Positions 12,196 to 23,121 of a stretch of 64,000 nt of DNA are shown piece after piece. Below the pieces are notes generated by a model, which was not told the DNA's origin, did no database searches, and saw only the letters and a program-made list of their open reading frames with translations. The DNA lies in the NCBI GenBank assembly GCA_036023115.1, contig JAYKKT010000061.1, positions 13,481,501-13,545,500 of the forward strand. The letters are read 5' to 3'. The translations under genes were made by a program, and so were the position numbers. The stretch comes from Brasenia schreberi (lineage: Eukaryota; Streptophyta; Magnoliopsida; Nymphaeales; Cabombaceae). Numbering within the stretch: position 1 is the stretch's first letter; every line of letters starts with the position of its first letter.

Positions 12196-12838
12196 ATGAC
12201 ACGTCCAAACATTGCGTATGCAGTAAGCATAGTGAGTCGATTCATGCAATCACCATCAAAATATCATATGGATGCAGTATTTCATATATTGCGATATCTG
12301 AAGACTACACCCGGATATAGAATTACATACAAAGCCACTAGTCACAATGACATTGAGATCTATACTGATGCAGACTGGACAGGCTCTGCAGAGGATAGAA
12401 AGTCAACCACAGGATATATAACATTAATTAGAGGTAACATAGTATCATGAAAGAGCAAGAAACAATCTGTTGTAGCGAGATCAACAGCTAAAGCAGAATA
12501 TAGGGCAATAGCGTCCGGTATGTGTGAAGGAAAGTGGTTGTGATCTTTATTAATAGAACTGAACTTATTTGCAGAAAAAACTATACCTATATTCTGTGAC
12601 AGTAAAGCAGCAATACAAATTGCTTCAAATCCAGTATATCATGAGAGAACGAAATATATTGAGATAGATTGCCACTTTATACGGGACAATGTACTTGCAA
12701 AAGAATTTCAGTTAGAACATGTGCAGTCAGGACATCAGTGTGTAGATATGTTGATCAAAGCAGTTAGTAGAAATCTACTTAAGAGATTGTGTAGCAAGTT
12801 GAGTGTAACTTCCATCTTTCACCCAACTTGAGGGGGAG
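12196..12838 (+). pseudogene. copia-2 RNase H, second half, and polypurine tract
   Basis: The RNase H frame cut at 8883 resumes with TRPNIAYAVSIVSRFMQSPS and continues through IYTDADWTGSAEDRKSTTGY, SAVARSTAKAEYRA-type sequence and CDSKAAIQIASNP. Stops interrupt it at about 12450 and 12541. The tract ACTTGAGGGGGAG at 12826-12838 just before the 3' LTR is the polypurine primer. Confidence 0.88.
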
Positions 12839-13120
12839 TGTTGAAGACTGCCTAATTATAGTTAAAATCTTATGTAATTAAAGACTTTATAGTTATATTG
12901 TTTTTAAAGGTACTTTTAAATAAGGCCTCATTAATGGCACTTTAGTAATTAGGCAGATTGTAATCAGGTATTTAAAAGGGAAACCCTTAATCGTGTAAAG
13001 CAGTCTTTCATTGTCAAGAAGAAATAAAATAAGATGGCTGCAGGTAAGAGCCGATTCCCTCCTATTATCTTGAACATTTTTGTATTAATGTGTTGGATGC
13101 TTGCATGGAAATCTCGATCA
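12839..13120 (+). repeat. 3' LTR of copia-2
   Basis: It begins TGTTGAAGAC and ends CGATCA, 282 bp, matching the 5' LTR apart from about eight substitutions, one 10-bp insertion and one 1-bp gap. It keeps the TATTTAAAAG segment absent from the 5' copy. Confidence 0.92.
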
Positions 13121-13148
13121 AAGGCTAGACCCGTATCCTTTAGCTTAC

Positions 13149-13183
13149 TGTGATCATATTCCATTCTTCACATTTGTCATCAC
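13149..13183 (-). pseudogene. 3' part of a minus-strand host exon cut by hAT-2
   Basis: Read on the minus strand this short stretch gives SGDDKCEEWNMIT and ends at a good donor (ACA|GTAAGC, junction 13148/13149). It directly continues the open exon at 15304-15442 once hAT-2 is taken out, apart from a one-base frame slip near the insertion point. The intron that follows would contain copia-2. Confidence 0.45.
13176..13183. repeat. Left target-site duplication of hAT-2
   Basis: GTCATCAC at 13176-13183 is repeated perfectly at 15296-15303, an 8-bp hAT duplication. Confidence 0.93.
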
Positions 13184-15295
13184 CAGTGTTGTCTGACACG
13201 TATTGTATCGTGTATCGCTAGGCTCCACGATACGGGCGTATCGTATCGTATCATACTTTAATATTAAAATAATGCAAAAAAAAATTAAAAATCAATAAAA
13301 ATTAGTAAAACTTTGAAAAAAATCAAGAAAAATTTAGGAAAAATCTGGTAATTGCTTTAAATTCATATACTGTAAGTTTAGTACAGATTGAGCATTCAAC
13401 ATTGAACAATTGCATCTAAATTTACATATTTTGAATCCAAAAAATGAAATACAGATTACAGACACAGTTACATCTTACAAATTGTAATCAGGATCATCAA
13501 CTAAATAATCTTCATCTTCTCCTTGTTGCAAATCATCATCATCATCATCAGCGACACCTTCTTCTTGGAAATCAAATTCTTCATCTCCTTGATGTTGTTG
13601 TTGCGCTCCTTCCAAATTAATCTAAGCAACGTCTTCTTCAGTTAGGAGGGCATTTTCTTCAGTATCTTCCATAACCCAATCTTCTAATATATCAAAATTA
13701 TCCAAACTTATTTGATCGAAGTGACTTTCTTCTCTATTTACTTTTTTTAATTGCCTACGACAAACAAAGATAAACAATTAGTAAATAATATTAACAATTG
13801 AAGACTGAAGTTAAACAATAATGAATTGAAAATTTGAAAGTAATACAATATTACCTTTCACGGAGGCGCATGTTACAACAAATATAAACTAAATCATTTA
13901 GTCTTTTGTGTTCCAACCTGTTGCACTTCTTTGTATGGATGTGTTTAAAAACACTCCAATTTCTTTCACAACCTGTTGCACTATAAGTTTGGCTTAAGAC
14001 TCTCACTACAAAATGTTTAAGGTTTGGACAATCAGTTTTAAACCTGTTCCACCAAACATCTGTAGAAAAAGACAAACATTATAGACATAATCCACAGTAA
14101 TGTAAGATGAAACTTAAATATGAAACTTTTGATAAGAGGGCATCCTGTATCCTGGACTAATGTTAGCAATTGCATCTGTCATTGCTTGAAAATGAAAACT
14201 GTTTACTGCATTAAATAGAATGCATGCATCATAAAACCATCTTCCCACTGTAAGGTCTGTCTGATCATGCAGTTGTTCTGAAGCCATAGCAGCACGAATT
14301 CCAGGTTGAGCACCAGGTGTAGTGGAAGGAGGAAAGAACGAATGTATGGTAGAAACTCCTTCCTTTACTCCTTCCTGAACTTCCTCTTCTGCCACCTCCA
14401 AAGTCTTCAGCTGCAACCCTCTTTCTCTTGCTAGGTGCTCGCGAACTGCTACTACCAATCTCTGTTCTAGCATCTGAAGGCAAACTATCAGTGAATCCAA
14501 CTCTAGTGGCAGTAGCATCATCAACTTCTTCACACATATGAAAATCATCCTTTTGTTGTCTCCTTTCCTGTATGCTCTCAATCATCTGCAAGCATTGCCA
14601 TTTAATACCGTCTGGCACACTTCTAACTCTGCAAATGCATGGAGCAACTTCTTTTCTAGTACCTGCTAGGTGGTGTTTCAACCTTGAAATTCCACCACTA
14701 ACCACCTTTTCACAAAATAAGCATCTAATCTTTAACCTGGAACTCTCAACTGGTATACCCCACTGCCATGCCGGATCATCAGACCGATAATGGGAGTCTC
14801 TACCACTCCTTCCTGCCATCTCAATCGAGTACTTAATTCAAGCAAAAACCTGAAAATAAAAGCACTTCGTAAATCCCACAATCTTCAAATAACACTTAAA
14901 TCGAGTGTCTCCCACTTCATGAATGCAATAAAAATCGTATACACACACTTAATAACTTCATATTTTGTCATTAAAAAAAAAATGAAATAACACAAAAAAC
15001 AACAAATATAAAGGAAAAAAATGGAAAAACCATTAAAAATATACCTAAATCCGAGTTTGGAGGCTTGCACGGACACTGTAGGGCACAATTTTTGAGCTTT
15101 AAACACTAAAGAAGCGAAAACCGGCTCTTAGGGAGCTTGAAAAACTTAAGAGAAGAGAGGAAACCCGTGAGAAAACATGGGTTTCGTGCGGCCGGGGACC
15201 CTTTATACCCGCATTCACGATACGGGCCCCCCGTATCGTATCGTGGTGACCCACGATATGATACGTATCGATACTGTGCGATACGGATAACATTG
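13184..15295 (-). mobile_element. hAT-2: internally deleted copy of the hAT-1 family
   Basis: The 2112-bp element starts CAGTGTTGTC and ends ATAACATTG, with perfect 8-bp target duplications. Its sequence follows hAT-1 closely at both ends, but about 1.15 kb of the transposase centre is missing, joining a point equivalent to about 11000 of hAT-1 to a point equivalent to about 9855. It sits 988 bp from hAT-1, with the transposase on the same strand, which suggests local transposition or independent insertion of one family. Confidence 0.93.
13475..14819 (-). pseudogene. hAT-2 transposase remnant without catalytic core
   Basis: The N-terminal part starts MAGRSGRDSHYRSDDPAWQW at 14819. It retains the BED finger (CLFCEKVVSGG, SRLKHHLAGT) and the Trp codon that is a stop in hAT-1. 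The frame is lost after GGGRRGSSGRSKGR near 14370 and reopens in another phase to about 14120. The DUF659 region with both Asp motifs is deleted. The C-terminal hAT segment (TYSATGCERNWSVFKHIHT) follows at 13851-14075, and an acidic tail ends at a stop at 13475-13477. It cannot encode an active transposase but keeps DNA-binding and dimerisation regions. Confidence 0.9.
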
Positions 15296-15303
15296 GTCAT
15301 CAC

Positions 15304-15442
15304 CACTAAAAAGTTTGATCCTCATCATCGAGGCTATCATTCTCAGTGCTACCTTTGTCAAAGCAGCTATAGCCAGACTCATCATCATCCAGATCATCCA
15401 TGCTATTGACAATTACAGATCTTTCCACCCAAATTTTATCTT
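15304..15442 (-). pseudogene. 5' part of a minus-strand host exon interrupted by hAT-2
   Basis: After a 3' splice signal (TATTCTAG, junction 15443/15442) the minus strand reads DKIWVERSVIVNSMDDLDD, then DESGYSCFDKGSTENDS and LDDEDQTF, up to the hAT-2 target site. The very acidic, Ser-rich composition in one frame and the flanking splice sites support a real exon. The other side of the insertion continues it (13149-13183). I do not recognise the protein. It may belong with the exons at 3693-4150 on the same strand. A one-base slip at the junction suggests the gene copy is dead. Confidence 0.5.
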
Positions 15443-16517
15443 CTAGAATACACCCCCTGTTTTTCCTTTTACAGTGTCACTTGACCTTTGCATGGCTTTT
15501 GCTTGTTCATTTTGTGTGGCTATTGTTTGCACATTACCCCCTAACCAACCTGTATGATCCACTGTCTTCTGGTCAGTTGTCATAGACTTGGAACAGCCCT
15601 CACTATGATCTTTTCTACCTCATATCTTACGTATATCCTTATCACACCAGTGAGTAAGGTGAAGCAAGTCATTTTTGCTGCATCTCTTTTGTCACTAAAA
15701 GAAACGCTTAAAACTATCTGACAAGGAAGGTCAGTGGAATGTTCTGATGATTTTGCTAGGGTTCTATAAAGATGGTATAATGAAAATGGCAGGAAGGAAT
15801 AGACTAGGAGATTTACTGCAAATTACAGAAAAAAGAACATTGAGATCAGAAGAAGACGCCTTGCAGTGTTAAGGTTTTTTTCACACTACTGGAGCTCAAG
15901 CTGTGAAATTTAGAACACCAAGTCATCCAATTGTAACCAAAGGGTTGCAAGGTGCCAGGACTTTGTCTTCTGATATTTCCTTCTTTTCTTAATAAGTGCA
16001 CCTGATATGCAATTGTATAAAGTTGTAATTCCATCTTCAACAATGTAGCACAGAAATGCCAGTTCAGGAAATTGGCAAACGAAAGTCCAGTTACTCTTTC
16101 TTAACGTACCTGATACCAGAAAGAATTCATGCAACATGACAACTGCACAAAAATATGAAAACATGTCAAACCTAGTTGTTCTTTTCCACTTCTAGACGTT
16201 TTCCTACAAATTCTTTAGTGGCAGTGCACCTTAATGTTTTACATCTTGGGCATGAAGTTCTTTAAAATCAAACTGGCACCTCTGTGTATAACTTCTAACC
16301 TGTAAGTACTTTAGTTCTTACTTGCATCTGTTCGATAATATTAATTTTCTTGACTCATACAAGGTGTTCAAGGAGATAGATAGCTACTCATATAGTTGGT
16401 TGCAACAACAATGTTTGAAACTTTGAGAAGCATTTGGTTCTTTTGAAAAGGAAATATATGTCTTGTATGCTCAACAATTTTGCACTGACTTGAGGTTTTA
16501 TGTTTTTCACTTCTCAG
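15443..16517. other. Region between the minus-strand exon and the peptidase gene
   Basis: No plus-strand exons of the peptidase propeller are visible here, although exon 1 below starts at a splice acceptor. On the minus strand, 16110-16142 has perfect splice signals on both sides (CAG|33 nt|GTACGT), and an open stretch with FPELAFLCYIVEDGITTLYN covers about 16016-16090. These could be further exons of the minus-strand gene. Support is weak. Confidence 0.35.
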
Positions 16518-19500
16518 TATCCACTGAAATTGGATGATCTCAAACCATGGTTCTTTCCTCTACCTCCAAATATTTGCAGCATCACTCCTGGTTCAAACCA
16601 TGACTTTGGGGGGCACCTTTATCGTGTGGTGCTCTCATCTCCAGTGGTAAACCCATTCTTCTGGTGTGTTTTCTCATTGTTGCACACTGTTTAAGTAATA
16701 TTAATTGTAATGCATGGTTTGTCTATTTTCTCTTGTGTAATACCCGATTCTATGAGTTTCACAAGACTAATTCGCCATATGGTATTAAACTTTTGTCTGT
16801 TCAATTGTTTATAATGATTATGCTAAACTGAATAACTATGGAAAATGCACTGAAGGGACCCTCTCATGACTAAACTGGTATATGTTCTAGTAAATGATGT
16901 TCAAATGATTTATTTTTCAGAAAAAATATTGCTAATCAATGTCAAAGAAAAAGTTCAAAAGACTTTGTGTTGGAGGTGCTTTGAAGATATGACTGTTTGG
17001 ATGGAATCTTCTTATGTGGTTGAACCCAATAGGACATTCTCTTGAGTTGTCACACTTCAAATATATGATATGCAATTCTCGTCTGCTTGTTGTTTACTGG
17101 CAGGTGTATACTCAATCCATCTAGTTGATTGGGGATTTAATGAAAAAGAACTGTCAGAAATACTGTATCATGGCATCAATTATAGACTTGATCAATTTAT
17201 CTAGTTTCTTATGTTTCAAGTAAGAGAGATTATATGCATATCTGTTTAACGAATGGTTCCTGACAGTTTTTATTACTGTCGTTCAGGAATACATGGTATA
17301 TTTAGTTATTTGATCCACTGACTGCTTATGTGTTGCACCTTAAAAATTGCAGATGCCAGATCTAATAGTTGATTTTGACATGACGAACCAAAATTTTGTT
17401 ATTGTTCATCAAGAAGAAGTGATTGGTGTTACTAGAGACACTGGATACTGCTCTCAGTTTTGTCGTCATCTCCTTCAAAATTTGGTTGACAAAATTTTTT
17501 GTAAATCAGAAGAACAACAGAGTTGGAGTTCTCTCTCTGAAGCTTATGTTTGTGAAAGGACAGAAATTCCTTCACATGATGGTGTTTTTGTACCTTTAAC
17601 TATTGTTTACTCCAAAGGATCAGAATCAAGTGGTAAATGCCCTGGGTTATTACATGGTTATGGAGCTTATGGTGAGGTTTTATGTAAGAGCTGGTCGTCT
17701 GATCTCTTAAGCTTGCTTGATCGAGGTTGGATCGTAGCATATGCTGATGTAAGGCAAGATTCAAATACTTATTTTAAGTCAGTCTTTGGTGCATTAAATG
17801 TCTATGACTGTTGAGCGTGTATGTTTTTCTTCCTTTTTTGGCTTGTTCATAGTATGAAGTCTTTTGGTGGTGCCTCTGGCTTAGATATGATGTTTATACA
17901 CTTGTGCAAATTACATATAAAATGAAGGTTTTATCATGTAAAGAGTTTCCCTCCTTTGTTGGCTCAGTATCTGTTTCCATTCCACCTTTATTATCTTTAC
18001 TTTGTGTAACTTAAATTGCTTGATTGAAAATTCTTTATAGTGAAAAAGGAAACTTTTACTTTTTGAATGGAGAGTTTTGCATAAACTCAAATGATTGAGA
18101 AGAGCTTGGCATAAATCTGTCTATTCGAGTGATGAGTGGTGTTGAGTATCTAGGGATGGCTGCAATGTGACAAAAAGACCATATTTTAAATATTTCAAAT
18201 ACACAATGTGTGCATATGGTAGATAATTCAGATTAAAAATTGTGATCCAACTGAAACGAGTGATGGGTGAGTATGGATGTGTAATAGAAATATCCCATCA
18301 TTTTATCTGCCATTGATCAACATGCATCCTTATATTCTTCACTGTTCATATCTGATATGGAAATTCGAAATGTTCTATAAAGCTTAAATACTTCTCAAGA
18401 GGATTCATTCTTTTTTGGTTTCTCTATCATTGTTGATAGATATTCTGTGTAAAAAATCAAAATCATGCTAAACAAAGTAGTGGAAGTTTAAGTTCTAGGG
18501 AAGTGCTTGTTCCCTTGCAACTCGCTCCATGTTCATTGTAGGCAGAAAAATCTGAACTTTGTAGGTTCATCCGCATGGTCATTTGGCTGAGCACCAACAA
18601 GGATATGGTTTTTCCTTTAATATGGACTAACATTTGTACCAAACTCATGCCACCATGACAACTATAACCTCCAAATTTCAGGGTAGCAAAGTTTCTACAT
18701 TTCATGCATCTATAAATTGAGACAGAAATTAATCACTAAAAAGTCAATATGTTTCATATTTGAGTAATGGGCCTATGTCCAAGTCATCGTCATCCAGATT
18801 TGGTTAAAATTGAAAAAGAAATCGTGATGACTATCATGTGACCATGTCGATGCTTTTCTCCTATACATGGAGCAGTTTGTCTTCTTCATGCTTTCTTGGG
18901 CAGTTTCACAATCACGCTAAAACATGCATTTGTAAAGAGAAACAACTATGAAGGGCCTATCTCCATCCACAACTATACAGAAAAGGAGAGTACATGGTTT
19001 CTGCCTTGAAACCTTACTATCCAAGTTTCCTGTTTTTAGTTCTTCCAAAAGAACTTTTTATTCATAACTCGGAAAAATCACCTTTAAAAGGTTGGAACAA
19101 GGTGGAGTAAAACTCGGAGACCAGGACTATTGACTCAGGGTTTATGCTGGGTTCTTCAAAAGAATTCAATATGATGCAGACAATGAAATTCTTCGCCTAA
19201 AACCCCAGCATCTTTTATGGAAATGAGGGATAAGGAACTCTGTATATATCTGTTAAATGTAGGATATCATTGAAATGCGATACTAATTTTGATTTCCTGG
19301 AATCAAGTATTTGGGGCTTATTTTTCAACTCTGAGCAATTCATGCAGGGGTGGCGGAGCTGGGGATATTTCATGGCATCATTCTGGTGCTGGACTAAACA
19401 AGCTCAATTCAATTAAGGATTTGCTTGCCTGTGCCAGATACCTGATTGATGAAGGTTATGTTCATGAAGATAAGCTCTGTGGCATTGGCCTTAGTGCAGG

Positions 19501-20395
19501 TGGTCTGCTTTTTGGTGCAGCTATCAATATGCTTCCAGATTTATTCCGTGCAGCCATATTGAAGGTAAGCTGATGCTTTCAATTACTCTCCCACCACAAA
19601 ATGAGAATTTGACCTTCCACTTTAAACATCATGCTCGATCACAGTTTTAACATCGAGGAATTGTGCTGCAAATGTAACATGTGCAACTAATGCATGCAGT
19701 CTCATTTTCACACAGGCACATGTTAGTTGTTCTTTTTACACCCTTGTGTTGTAAAAACAGTTTTCTTCTACCAGCCTTCTCTCCTTCGTAGAGAGAGAGA
19801 GAGAGAGAGTGGTTGGTCTTAATTATTGAACTTTGACACTGTAGTTTTGACACAATCAGGTTCCTTTTGTGGATGTCTGTAATACATTGCTGGATGCTAG
19901 CTTGCCTCTCACTGTCTTAGACTATCAAGAATTTGGTGACCCAAGGAACGAGACAGAATTTGACACGATTCGTGGATACTCCCCTTACGAAAATATCAAG
20001 CAAGGAGTCTGTTATCCTTCAATGCTAATTACTGCTGCATTTGGTGACCCAAGGCAAGACACTTACTGCGTCTCTTAGCATGATTTAAAATTTCCCGGCT
20101 TAAATTTCTGAACATTTTGATGTTCTTCAGGGTTGGAATTTGGCAAGCCACCAAGTGGGTTGCCAAAGTGCGAGAACTGACTTGCAGGAGCTGTTCGCGG
20201 TTAGTCGTCCTGAAAACAGACATGGATGGAGGACATTTTGGTGAGGGTGGGCGGTACAAACACTGTGAGGTGACGGCTATGGAGTATGCCTTTCTGATGA
20301 AGGCAGTAGGGATGCTTGATAAGAAGTATATATTTCTCACAAAAATCTCTGTATTGATTGCTGGAAATGCAAATTCTAATTGCATTTCAAAGTGA
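16518..20395 (+). CDS. Prolyl oligopeptidase family (S9A, oligopeptidase B-like) serine peptidase, C-terminal half
   Basis: Five exons read in one phase-consistent frame: 16518-16646, 17353-17753, 19348-19564, 19860-20053, 20131-20395, giving 401 residues plus stop. Family members hydrolyse short peptides with a Ser-Asp-His triad in an alpha/beta hydrolase domain capped by a beta-propeller. The first two exons hold the last propeller part (PLKLDDLKPWFF, MPDLIVDFDM) and the start of the hydrolase (PSHDGVFVPLTIVYSK, GLLHGYGAYGE). The segment ADVRGGGAGDISWHHSGAG spans exons 2 and 3. The nucleophile Ser is in GIGLSAGG, the Asp probably in AAFGDPRVG, and the His in DMDGGHFGEGG. The N-terminal half (usual length 700-800 residues) is missing. 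Exon 1 begins at an acceptor, so upstream exons are lost or displaced. Introns 2 and 4 use GC donors. An alternative last exon near 20429 is possible. It could be a functional partial locus or a pseudogene. Confidence 0.85.
19790..19809. repeat. (GA)n microsatellite
   Basis: Ten AG units lie in intron 3 of the peptidase gene, about 50 bp before its acceptor. Confidence 0.9.
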
Positions 20396-21954
20396 CACTT
20401 AAAACTTTCAAACTTCTCCGCAATGCAGGTTGTGATGAAATAGAGTTTTAGTAGGGGAAGAGAAGCAGCTCCAAAGAGGGGGAGGCGAGGAAGTCCAAGA
20501 CATTAAGAAGAGGAGGCGACTTACTGAGTCAAGTTTCATAAAAGCACTCTTTCAACACCAACATTTTGAATAATATGATTGGATCTGCTCCTTGTGGTAT
20601 CATTGTACAGCTGAATTAATCTCCTTGCAGTGTCGGGTAATGTTGAACTTGTGATGATCACCTTTAAACATCAGGCTGCTTGCTCCGAGTAGTTGCGCTT
20701 TGATGGCGATGTGTGTCTATCATCCCCTTTTTGTCTAAGTTGGAGGAACTTGTAGCACATTCAAGGACAACTTCTACATGCATATTTCAGTGACACCATG
20801 GCTTCTACACAGTAATGGCAACTTTGACTCTGCTTGCACTGGGTTTAGCCACTGTAGGTGTGTGCATTCTACAATACTGACAATATCCTGGCGAGCCCCA
20901 CCACTACAGTAAGGCCCATGCCAACAAAAGGTCAACAGTAAGGAGTTGACCAACGAGTCTTTGCTTACTTAAGCCCAACCCACAGAAGAAAGGCTCTTTG
21001 ACTGAACTAGGCCCAAGAAGTGGTTGGTTTCCATAGGAATCTCACTTCCTTTGCAACCAAGCATACCAGTTTCCTTTAGTAGGTCTATAACACCTATAGA
21101 CCTTTGGGAGCTTACCTTATAGATTGATGCCACTCTTCGAATTTCTTCCTTTTAGCTTTGGGTGTAATTGTAGCTCAATTGTGTTTCTGATGAGATCTGA
21201 CTCTATATTCAGAGTTGAATACTGAGATCATGATTCAATTGGTTGATGCAATATGGCTCCATGACCTCAAATCGTGTGTAGCATGATATACTTTTAAGGT
21301 TTTAATCAAGTTCGTTGGACAACAAAAGATGACACTACACTATCGATCAGCAATTTAAAATACGTTCCGATTTCCTTGATTATATGTTGAAACTAAATAA
21401 TCTAGAACACATTTTCTCTAACAAATCTTATAAATAATTTGTCCTTGGTTTTATTTGCAAAAACTTGTAAAATATATTAGGAAATGGATTGAGTTGTAAG
21501 TATTAGGGGCTCGTGCACATTATTAAAATAGAAAATATTTCCCAAGAAGAAAAGCGCAAGTGTTTTATGGATGAGTTGATTGCAGTTCGATTTTATCCAT
21601 CAGCAAATGGGACCTGTTGTGGGTTGTTCTCGTGTCCTATCAATTCTTCATTCATGTTAGTAAAAGGTCAATCGAAACACATTGCTTTGTGCGACTTTGG
21701 GTGGATACATGCACAAATTTGTAAGTCGTGTTATGTCCGGTTTCATGCATGCATGGTCCTGTCCTATCATTTCACGTTCAGGTCGAAAACCTGTCAAATA
21801 AATCACAACCGAATTTTCGTATATTGCTTAAGGTGGATTTAAACACGCAATTTTGAGTTGTCTTTGTGTGGGGACTAGTGTTTGTCTTATATAGTCATCC
21901 CTACTAATCTTATTTTGGTACTAGTTAATATTTTCATATACCTAGCCGTCTTAA
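20396..21954. other. Intergenic DNA downstream of the peptidase gene
   Basis: Nothing gene-like is apparent. A 109-codon open frame at 21513-21842 has no recognisable motif and an unlikely composition. AATAA-type signals near 20568 could serve the peptidase transcript. Confidence 0.5.
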
Positions 21955-22040
21955 CCAGAGTCTTTCTTTGGAAAGATGAGATTAGGCAGACCCCTACCAG
22001 ATGCACATCCAGTTTTTGAACTCCTGACCTTTTGTCAGAG
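21955..22040 (-). repeat. SINE-like fragment (family 2)
   Basis: On the minus strand it reads AGGTCAGGAGTTCAAAAAC, resembling a tRNA B box, followed by GTGCATCTGGTAGGGGTCTG. The same 3' segment occurs at 61990-62085. The 5' side is cut by the SINE at 22048. Confidence 0.5.
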
Positions 22041-22047
22041 TGTTGGA

Positions 22048-22137
22048 GTTTTTTTTTTCATTACAAGAAGAGAACGCACCTTCTGGAGTCAACTCTCCAC
22101 AGCAGCGGTGCTAAAGCGCCCTGTCCTTGAGTAAACT
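22048..22137 (-). mobile_element. tRNA-derived SINE, family 1, copy S1
   Basis: The minus strand shows GGGCGCTTTAGCACCGCTG, a B-box-like GAGAGTTGACTCC, AGAAGGTGCG and a TTGTAATG-(A)n tail. It aligns with the copies at 28819, 39687 and 60629. Confidence 0.65.
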
Positions 22138-22175
22138 ATGTCACTTTCATGACCATTTATTAACAGGAAGGAGAG

Positions 22176-22177
<2 letters not shown>

Positions 22178-22228
<51 letters not shown>
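22178..22228. repeat. (CT)25 microsatellite
   Basis: An uninterrupted CT dinucleotide tract of 51 bases, likely to be length-polymorphic. Confidence 0.95.
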
Positions 22229-22231
<3 letters not shown>

Positions 22232-22510
22232 GTAACTGCCTGAGGATGTAAGTGCCTGTCACCAGACGACATCTAGTGACCGGTGTCGTCAACCAGCCTT
22301 CATTTCTCTTGGCTACCCACACTTGTGCGTAGAAACGAATAAGATTGGCTGGCAAACACAATCTATACAAATTTGAACGGATAGAGATACCCCACGAACT
22401 ACTCAACTCCAGCACGAGCAGTCACGCCCATCGGAACCCCTTGTGGGAATACGATTGAAGAACAGGCTGTTGCTGAATACCAACTGCCCGGCTGTTCCTA
22501 GACTCGCGAT

Positions 22511-22515
22511 GCACC
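22511..22515. repeat. Left target-site duplication of copia-3
   Basis: GCACC here is repeated at 27702-27706, the 5-bp length typical of copia integration. Confidence 0.75.
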
Positions 22516-23108
22516 TGATGGGTATTATTGCTCATTTGGGTCCAGCCAAGAGGCTCACTAGTTAACCCATCACTATGATGCGTGTGGGCCCCGATTTGAG
22601 TCTTTGATGCTTAGGGCGTGAAACCCTAGTATTGTTTGATGGGGTGACTGGTACATAGTGAGAACAAGTGATTGTGAGAGACAGAAAAATTGTATACGAC
22701 TTATTGCGAGAGAACAAGTAATGGGAGCATCACCTTCAAAGGTAGAACTTCTCTATTCTTTCTTATTCAATATTTTCTATTTCTATCGATTTTATAATTC
22801 ACTTTAGGTAAGATCTTCTTCAACTCTATTTTGAGTTTTTGGTGACATTTATGGTGGTGTTTGGATTCTTAATATTTTGTTATCATTGTTGTCGAGGCTC
22901 TCTTGTGGACTATTTGCTTGTATTTGATCTCTCATGGAGTTTTTAGGCCTTTGTGGCCACTGTTAAATGTGGTGGTCTAATTCTTTTTTGTTATTATTTT
23001 ATATTTGATTGCATCTTTTTGGGGAGAATTTATTGAATTGAAGTATCTGAGGGTCAACATTGGTTTTATTGTTGGATTTGCATGTTTGATTTTTAGTTTG
23101 ACTTAATA
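22516..23108 (+). repeat. 5' LTR of copia-3
   Basis: It begins TGATGGGTATTATTGC and is 593 bp. It aligns with 27078-27701 through shared blocks such as CTTTGATGCTTA, AAACCCTAGTATTGTTTGAT and ATTTTCTATTTCTATCGATT. The primer site TGGTATTAGAGC follows at 23110-23121. Confidence 0.85.
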
Positions 23109-23121
23109 GTGGTATTAGAGC

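Larger units (their letters stand above)
4521..13120 (+). mobile_element. copia-2: complete Ty1/copia retrotransposon with a nested hAT element
   Basis: Two LTRs (4521-4792 and 12839-13120) bracket gag, protease, integrase, RT and RNase H in copia order. The element is 8600 bp, or about 5.3 kb without hAT-1 (8884-12195). By eye the LTRs differ by about eight substitutions, a 10-bp indel and a 1-bp indel, roughly 3 percent, which suggests a fairly recent insertion. All coding parts carry stops, and much of the integrase C-terminal region is deleted. The five bases outside each LTR (AATGT and AAGGC) do not match, so no target duplication is recognisable. Confidence 0.93.
22138..22515. other. 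Short intergenic stretch with (CT)n tract
   Basis: It contains a pure CT run of about 25 units at 22178-22228. The minus-strand open frame across it is an Arg-Glu repeat artefact. No gene is seen. Confidence 0.7.

Noticed and set aside
4516..13125. Target-site duplication of copia-2
   Set aside because: The five bases next to the LTRs are AATGT and AAGGC. Only the first two agree, so I do not claim a duplication.
17749..19347. Canonical GT donor (GAT|GTAAGG) for the second intron of the peptidase gene
   Set aside because: It puts exon 3 in a frame with stops and loses the conserved VRGGG segment, whereas the GC donor five bases later keeps both.
21513..21842. 109-codon plus-strand open frame
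   Set aside because: No motif, splice context or codon pattern supports coding.
22089..22415. Minus-strand frame with an Arg-Glu repeat
   Set aside because: The repeat is simply the translated (CT)n microsatellite.
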